Assembly: GCF_000003605.2 (NCBI RefSeq)
Contig: NW_003126930.1
Span: 3,898 to 18,191 of the forward strand
Length of the DNA stretch: 14,294 bases
Direction of reading: 5' to 3'
Source: Saccoglossus kowalevskii
Lineage: Eukaryota > Hemichordata > Enteropneusta > Harrimaniidae
In this document: positions 8,602 through 14,294 of the stretch, piece after piece
Position numbering within the stretch: the first letter of the stretch is position 1
Layout: each line of letters begins with the position of its first letter
Translations under genes and position numbers: made by a program
Notes under the pieces: model-generated
Databases searched by the model: none
What the model saw: the letters and a program-made list of their open reading frames with translations, nothing else
Told to the model about the DNA's origin: nothing

Positions 8602-10872
8602 AAAATGTAATCGCTGCTTTCCCTGTAAAATAATACTCAATATTTTGTTTGTAATCGAATAACTATTTTAGTTGATAGTGACATTGTCTACTGCAATTAG
8701 TTTATGACCAAGTTAAAAACGAGCCCCTGCAGCTGAACGCTTTTAAATTACCTGAAAATAAACTTGATGATTATCTAAAAATATGCATATGTCATGACTA
8801 TCAGCAAATGACAAAACACAAATTATTTTATCAAAAGTCAGCAAAATATAAGATCGTAATAAATTTAACCCTTCATTGTGAATAGAGTACAAGATAATTG
8901 GGCGCAGTTGTGAATAATTGCAGCAGTGCGCAAACGCGTATTGTAAGTAGAACGGACCAAAGGCCGGTAATAACTGTGATGACATTGCCCCAAGGGTTTC
9001 GTCGAACCTCCAAAGATTACAGTCTCTTATCATCTGTGAGATGAAGGGCACGGTTTACCACCGTTGTAATGTCGGCAAAATAATCAAAAGTATGATAATG
9101 GATGTCTATGGACATGATTAATACCTCTCCAGTCTTTGAGGCTGTATCGAAACTTGTCAATTACTTAGTGGACTTTTGTGCTTTAATTGCCAAAAAGGGC
9201 AATATTACTAACTGTGCGTAGATAAAAAGATTGCACGCTATATAGTGGTTGGTTCATCTGATAGTACAAACCATCCCCTTGTTAAGGATGCAATGTATAA
9301 TACTAGACAACCTGAAGGTACCTTGACGAAGACTTAGGAAACACAAATGATTACATTGGTGATTTACCAGAGGGGAAAATAGAACCTATTGGGTGGATGC
9401 TTTAGTCCAGTCTAAAAACACAGACTGGTCTGCAATAATTGAATTCATCATAGTACACGTTAATATAATACATTCGGCAAACGTATGGTGGTATATATCT
9501 GATACGAATATCGGTGAATATTGTTTTATTGTATTATGAATATAATACGTATTTTAGAGAAGACGTTTGTAATTAATGATAATAAAACCTATTTTTTTGC
9601 AAATATAACACCCAATATCACTGTCATTTCATACGTAAAGACATACTCGTTTACATAGATGTTTTTGTTTAGGAGATATATTTGTGATTTCGTTCTTATT
9701 ATCAGCAATCTTCTATCTTGGTATATTTGTATTTACCAACACATGGTACATTCTTTCACTTATGACAACAACTCTATGTGGGCGACAACTGTTCTGATTT
9801 ACTGGTATTACTGCAATCAGTTGTCTAAGGATCACCAACCAAACACCAACACCAACGACGATCAAAGTACAGAATATAGATATATCTGCATACGAGCAAT
9901 TTGTTTAATTTCATCCAAAAAAACACACAAAAGTCTAAAGATTGTCATTTGTTCATAGAACTGGTTATTACGAGAGTCAGAGGTGAGTATCAAGTAGCCT
10001 ATGAATTAGTGATATCAAACTCCGAATGCCAGTTTTATAATTACGAATCATATGCTAATTATGCTTATTCTAATTATGCTTTGGTGAACGCGCAGATATA
10101 GTTACAGCCACCGATGATTTTCAAAATCGGCAGACAGTTTTCTACTTTTTTTCTTTTTCTTTTAAAATTTGTTGTGGTCATTGCACCACCCGAGTAATTG
10201 TTATTATTCAGTCTGAACTGCTCTTATTGCAGTTATGAAAACAGTACTGTCTCACAATGTGGTTTTCGCCGCCTATTGCTCGAGCACGGATACACATACA
10301 AAAGACGACGTGTAGTGTGCATATGACCACGTTCAGTGTTGAATTTCGGTTAGTAAAAATTACGTGAACCTGGTCTCAAATGTAATCAAAAACCACCCAC
10401 TAGTCCATCATGTCGCGATAGTTTTCATCGTATGGATGACGTAATATTAAAAAGATCAATTAGAGGTGTATCATGGTATCGCACAGAATTGCAAATCGAC
10501 CTCCAATCGTCAGACAATAATATTACATATCACCGGCCCCGAACACAGTAAAAACCTAAATATATATGTATTCATATACATAGCACACTGTGCGTGGGTA
10601 ACGTTCTCTGACGGTAAAGCAATCAATTTTCTTTTATGATTTGATTTACAAGATAGAAATCTGGATGAAATCCTCATTACACAATATCAGATGATGTGGT
10701 CTCACTGGGCAAGATTGTGCACCAGGGCCACCTTATCAGAAAATTACAACTATTTGCATATCTATAAATGATGTTTTGTATGTGAAGTTTGTCGCCAAGA
10801 TTCCTATATGATTAACCTTATGTTCTGAAGTCAGGAATCCGCACTCTGAGTACATGCCATTAGTTTTGCTGA
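8602..10872. other. No gene recognised
   Basis: Mostly unique sequence. It contains the possible remnant at 9212-9405 and an AT hairpin GTATTAT-GAAT-ATAATAC at 9531-9548. There is also a 15-bp direct repeat CTAATTATGCT at 10055-10065 and 10070-10080. The 102-codon minus frame at 8743-9051 and the 64-codon plus frame at 10357-10548 are not recognised. Confidence 0.55.
9212..9405 (+). pseudogene. Possible frameshifted coding remnant, unrecognised
   Basis: One plus-strand frame is open from 9212 to a TAG at 9335-9337. A second frame opens at 9316, inside the first, and runs to a TAG at 9403-9405. The first contains ARYIVVGSSDSTNHPLVKDA, and the second contains LDEDLGNTNDYIGDLPEGK. Both look more protein-like than the surroundings, and a single frame change near 9316-9334 would link them. 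No domain is recognised, and chance is the default explanation. Confidence 0.13.
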
Positions 10873-11034
10873 CTGTACGGTTTTCAGTGCGTTGATGTCT
10901 ATGAATGTTTTAACTCGGGGACATATGATGTTTGTAGTGCGTCTGATATTTCCGATACCCCATACGAACAATGCCAAGTGAAGGGGGAATTACGTATTAT
11001 TATTCGGAGGTTACTATTGGAAATTATGTCATAA
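10873..11034 (+). other. Possible cysteine-rich exon with plausible splice sites
   Basis: The frame is open from 10873 to a TAA at 11032-11034. A TTTTCAG at 10881-10887 could be an acceptor and CAA|GTGAAG at 10977/10978 a donor, giving a 90-nt in-frame exon (10888-10977). It would encode 30 residues with cysteines at 1, 7, 16 and 29 (C-x5-C-x8-C-x12-C). It contains the run CVDVYECFNSGTYDVC. The cysteine density suggests an extracellular module. The spacing does not match EGF or CCP, and a Ly6-like module is only a loose possibility. No neighbouring exon was found. Confidence 0.17.
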
Positions 11035-11819
11035 TGATGCGTTCTACACTGTGTTATATTATTCCGTCTATACAGATCCATCGTCGAAATTTAATGCGTT
11101 TATCTCTTGGGTGTATCCACACAAAGGAATGGTAACCTAAGCGTTAAATTGCTGTGAATATATTCTTGAGATATAATGATTGAATGTATATTTCCAAAAA
11201 TTCATATCTCGATTCCAATATGTAAAGTTGCATACCAACGTGTTTTACGTGCGCTGAATTATAGCAATGATATGTACGGCTACCACTGAATTTAAATCAA
11301 GTCAATATTAAGAGAATAGTGAAAGACGTACATTCTATACTAGACCTCTGTTTGCTTGTACACTACGTGTGTGTTACTCAAGAACTTGTGAAACTAGACT
11401 CCACTGACTCTCCTATTGTATTCACATTGTCGATGCTCACTTCGTGTAGGAGTCAGAAACGTCTACTCACTTTAAGTGAGAGTAATATTATTCATCGCAC
11501 TCACAAACATAGCAACTCTAAATATGTGTCTATATGACACACTGGAGTCAAGTGTCACAGGTGTAAACAAACGCATTACAGTTTAAATTACGCCAAACGT
11601 ATTTAAATAATCTAGTGGTTCAATGAGAGACGAACACATTTGAAAATGTGATCTGACATAAGATAGAAATACAGTCTACAGTCAACTTCTTTCATTACAG
11701 TGTGACCATTGCCAAGAATCAAGAATTGCAACTGAACACAGTTAGTTTTTCTCTAGCAACGAGTTGTAAATGGAAAATATAATTTACGAAATTGTTTTTT
11801 CTATGCAGACTTCGAATCA
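11035..11819. other. No gene recognised
   Basis: Unique AT-rich sequence. The frame at 11319-11537 starts with GTG, has no motif and is of chance length. No repeat was seen. Confidence 0.6.
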
Positions 11820-12297
11820 CATCAAAACAAACTGTCGCCCACAAGCTCTTCTAAAAAAATCATGATAATCGGTCCAGTATTTTTTATTTATAACTGAAAA
11901 ATCATTCCCGAAATTGGTGTTTCCAAGGCAACCATATCTCTACCAAAATATAATCGATTGGTTCGTATATGAAGGGCACTCCGTCCTAAAAAAAGTATGA
12001 GAATCTATAACTAACTCTCTTGAAATACAGATGAAAAATCACTACACTAATGACAACTGGATCCACATAAAACTTGGTTCAAGGGCAATCTCTCTTGTAC
12101 ATTTCATAAAAAATCCATTACTCCACCAACATTTAATATGGTTGTCATCATGTAAAGTCGTGCAACTCCGCCTGAAAATGTTATTAGAATTCACCTATAA
12201 CTTTTTTAAGATATATTGCTTACAGACAAACAAACAAACTAACAAACTATCGCACGCAGGCAAAAAACACAATCTCCTCTGCGGAGATAATAAAAGG
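11820..12297 (+). mobile_element. Diverged dispersed repeat (SINE/MITE-like), plus orientation
   Basis: Several phrases match what I remember from abundant non-autonomous repeats of marine and other invertebrates. They are ATGATAATCGGTCCAGTATT (near 11862-11881), TTTCCAAGGCAACCATATCT (11920-11939) and ACCTATAACTTTTTTAAGAT (12193-12212). These are followed by an ACAAAC-rich run (12222-12248) and a closing short hairpin TCTCC-TCTGC-GGAGA (12273-12287) before GATAATAA. The 106-codon open frame at 12031-12351 lies mostly in this repeat and is not a gene. The left boundary is uncertain and no terminal inverted repeat partner was found. The family is not named because I cannot search a library. Confidence 0.5.
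12222..12248 (+). repeat. Imperfect (ACAA/ACAAAC) microsatellite
   Basis: ACAGACAAACAAACAAACTAACAAAC is a short simple repeat inside the right part of the dispersed repeat, just before its closing hairpin. Such a run near the end of the element is part of the recognisable signature. Confidence 0.75.
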
Positions 12298-12789
12298 TTA
12301 ATGGCCAGCTTCTATCTTCCACTTATATTTGTAATTAATGAAAAAAAATAGCCGCAGTATATATACTAACTGCTCAAGAGAAAGAACTCTGTAAAAAAAT
12401 GCTAGCAGTGAGAGTTTTTCGTTACTGTGACCCCTACGGCATGTAACGTTATAACGAGTAAATCTTATGCGTTCTAAGTGTTTTTCTTTGCTAAATGTCA
12501 GCATACGATAAGGAAAACGATTAATAAGAAATCACAGCAAGGAACGCTGGAATTATTTTTTTAAAAACACGTATGAGTGGACCACCTACCATGCGATATA
12601 TAGAATAGCTTGGCTTGTGTTTGGCATTGATTCCTCCCACTAAAGACGACATGAGTAGTACCTGAATACCAATTCATCTGCTATATTTATCAAGTTTTCC
12701 GGCGCAGATTCATGTCTATAGATAAGGCATATCCACGAGTATTGCATCTTAGATAGTTTCACACTAGAACGCGGCATCACAATTAGCCA
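12298..12789. other. No gene recognised
   Basis: Unique AT-rich sequence between the dispersed repeat and the minus-strand exon-like patch. The minus frame at 12298-12504 has no recognisable feature. Confidence 0.6.
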
Positions 12790-12912
12790 TCACTCATCAC
12801 CATTAAACAACCATTCGTCCAAATCTTCTACATCAAAAATATGTCCACATTCACAGATCCAAACATCTTCATATATAAACCAATCCTTTATTATATTTGA
12901 TTTACCCTCATT
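12790..12912 (-). other. Possible terminal exon, acidic with a C-x-C-x-H core
   Basis: The minus strand is open for 40 codons, from 12912 to a TGA at 12792-12790. The last 31 codons are strongly coding-like in composition. G is concentrated at first codon positions (about half of them) and A/T at second positions, while C is almost absent from this strand. The peptide contains EDVWICECGHIFDVEDLDEW. The plus strand here is correspondingly G-poor, so a strand compositional bias could by itself mimic coding. No family is recognised and no strong acceptor is visible upstream. Confidence 0.2.
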
Positions 12913-13143
12913 TCAGTACACTTAAGATTGTTTTACTGAAATAGACATTAATTTCATGCAAAGATTACTACCTACTTATACTATATTGTATTAATTAAAG
13001 ACTATTTACTATATTTATTAATGCGAACGCCCAAGGATACTCAGATGTAAATGTCAAAATGTGGTTATTGACGCGGAAGGCCCCGGGTATATGTCATTTA
13101 ATAATTATTAAAGGTTATAGCCTTCAGTAGAATTGACTTATTC

Positions 13144-13326
13144 TTGTTATCTACCAACACATCCAGTGCAAATGTCAAACGAACCGAATTATCAACACAA
13201 AAAAGACAACGATGCGAATATCGGAAATGCAATGCATGCATTAAGATAGATCAATACTACTATATAATGAGTAGATTCGAAAGACAACAAATGGCATTAC
13301 GGCAATTTATTTTCACGATAAAATAA
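13144..13326 (+). other. Short open frame with weak CXXC zinc-finger resemblance
   Basis: The frame has 60 codons, with a TTG and not ATG at its start, and ends at TAA 13324-13326. Its middle reads KRQRCEYRKCNACIKID, which recalls the first half of a CXXC zinc finger (basic run, RC, then CxxC and an acidic residue). A later R-F-x8-R-Q stretch is loosely like the KFGG-to-RQ part of that family. The remaining zinc-binding cysteines are missing (tyrosines are present instead), so it cannot be a working finger. It is either a decayed transposon or gene fragment, or chance. Confidence 0.12.
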
Positions 13327-13373
13327 GTAGTTGTAAAATAAGTTGTATGAAGTACCAGTATAACTCGTATGAA

Positions 13374-13416
13374 GATAATATAACATCACATGCATACATA
13401 ATAAGATAATATAACA
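13374..13416. repeat. Isolated partial copy of the 43-bp repeat
   Basis: GATAATATAAC is followed directly by ATCACATGCATACATAATAAGATAATATAACAT, which matches the 43-bp array unit but lacks roughly ten bases (the AATACAACTA part). About 205 bp of unrelated, somewhat more GC-rich sequence separates it from the main array. It is either the decayed left edge of an older array or a piece cut off by an insertion. Confidence 0.85.
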
Positions 13417-13621
13417 TTTTTATTTAAATATGTATACATGTGTCCTGGGCAAGATTTTAAACTACATCTGGTTGTGGAGTCTATGGACGTGGGAGAATGA
13501 GGTTACCCTTTGCCACAACTTGTGGTGAGAACCAGTGTGACTGGTCTGCCAACGGAGTGCTAAGGATTTCATTGGAAAACTTATCAGTTACATCCGTTTT
13601 ACATACCCGTAAATCAAAAAT
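13417..13621. other. Non-repeat block between orphan monomer and array
   Basis: This block has more G+C than its surroundings and carries no 43-bp repeat. Both strands are open for some 40-50 codons. The plus strand is open from 13461 past 13621, with four cysteines. The minus strand is open from inside the array down to a TAG at 13483-13481. Neither reading is recognised, and the two cannot both be coding. No terminal inverted repeat or convincing target-site duplication was found to prove an insertion. Confidence 0.4.
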
Positions 13622-14294
13622 CACAATGCAACTAACATCACATGCATGCATAATAGGATAATATAACAATACAACTAACATCACATGCATACATAATATG
13701 ATAATATAACAATACAACTAACATCACATGCATACATAATAGGATAATATAACAATACAACTAACATCACATGCATACATAATAGGATAATATTACAATA
13801 CAACTAACATCACATGCATGCATAATAGGATAATATAACAATATAACTAACATCACATGCATACATAATAGGATAATATTAAAATACAACTAACATCGCA
13901 TGCATACATAAGAGGATAATATTACAATGCAAATAACATCACATGCATACATAATTGGATAATATAACAATTCAACTAACATCACATGCATACATAATAT
14001 GATAATATTACAATGCAACTAACATCACATGAATGCATAATATGATAATATAACAATTCAACTAACATCACATGCATACATAATATGATAATATTACAAT
14101 GCAACTAACATCACATGCATACATAATAGGATATTATTACAATACAACTAACATCACATGCATGCATAATATGATAATATTACAATGCAACTAACATCAC
14201 ATGCATACATAATAGGATAATATTACAATGCAACTAACATCACATGCATACATAATAGGATATTATTACAATACAACTTAACATCACATGCATG
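13622..14294. repeat. 43-bp tandem array (minisatellite/satellite), open at right edge
   Basis: About 15.5 head-to-tail copies of a 43-bp unit. Its most constant part is CATCACATGCATACATAA, followed by a variable GATAATAT(A/T)ACAAT(A/G/T)CAACTAA part. The core CATGCAT (or its variant) falls at 13641, 13684, 13727, 13770, 13813, 13856, 13899, 13942, 13985, 14028, 14071, 14114, 14157, 14200 and 14243, always 43 bp apart. The last spacing, to 14287, is 44 because of one extra T (CAACTTAAC). Copies differ by a few substitutions at recurrent sites. The period is not a multiple of 3, so this is not a protein repeat. The array is cut by the window end, so its true length is unknown. Confidence 0.97.

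Noticed and set aside
8743-9051. 102-codon minus-strand frame
   Set aside because: No recognisable domain, signal peptide or splice context, and its length is compatible with chance.
9901-10101. Tyrosine-rich frame (YNYESYANYAYSNY)
   Set aside because: It results from a short AT-rich 15-bp direct repeat and shows no other sign of coding.
10357-10548. 64-codon plus-strand frame with protein-like composition and no early ATG
   Set aside because: An overlapping frame in the same DNA looked equally protein-like after an acceptor-like TTAG, showing that this impression is unreliable here. No family recognised.
11805-11825. TTCGAATC as a tRNA B box
   Set aside because: No pairing T-stem, no A box and no acceptor stem at the expected distances. 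Other TTCGA sites on both strands failed the same test.
12031-12351. Longest ATG frame (106 codons, plus strand)
   Set aside because: It lies mostly within the SINE/MITE-like repeat, and its sequence follows the repeat's simple ACAAAC tract (QTNKQTNK). It is not a gene.

Overview
This is a non-coding, AT-rich stretch (roughly one third G+C by eye) of what is almost certainly a eukaryotic nuclear genome. The likeliest source is an invertebrate animal, perhaps marine. The basis is negative and compositional. Stop codons are dense in all six frames, and the longest ATG-type frame (12031-12351, about 106 codons) lies inside a repeat and is no longer than chance would give. There is no operon-like packing, no ribosome-binding-site pattern, no rRNA and no tRNA cloverleaf. 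There are several tandem arrays and dispersed-repeat signatures typical of animal intergenic or intronic DNA. One dispersed repeat (about 11820-12297) has the wording I associate with non-autonomous elements in molluscs and other invertebrates. No complete gene can be supported.

Layout. 1-1040: unique DNA with a few textbook transcription-factor motifs (CRE palindrome, CCAAT-type box, nuclear-receptor half-sites). 1041-2030: two minus-strand patches that may be exon remnants, the better one resembling the second half of a sushi/CCP repeat. 2031-5700: unique AT-rich DNA with a small inverted repeat (2761-2862) and an A-rich, T-poor block (about 4915-5055). 5721-5910: a 51-bp minisatellite whose period is exactly 17 codons. 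5911-7750: nothing recognisable. 7789-8253: a composite block bounded by nested inverted repeats, filled with paired CCC runs and ending in two mutually exclusive hairpins. 8370-8601: eight exact-length 29-bp repeats with an invariant TTTATTGCGCATG half. 8602-10870: unique DNA with one possible frameshifted coding remnant (9212-9405). 10873-11034: a cysteine-rich open patch with plausible splice sites. 11820-12297: a SINE- or MITE-like dispersed repeat. 12790-13326: two further exon-like patches, one per strand. 13374-14294: a 43-bp satellite or minisatellite that runs off the right edge.

There is no sign of genes working together. The main content is repeat structure: three unrelated tandem arrays (51, 29 and 43 bp) and two dispersed-element candidates within 9 kb. 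The exon-like patches are weak. Many random frames in this composition look protein-like, so they are kept at low confidence and need homology or RNA evidence. I found no clear, previously undescribed biological system. The most unusual objects are the nested-inverted-repeat block with its alternative hairpins and its neighbouring 29-bp array.
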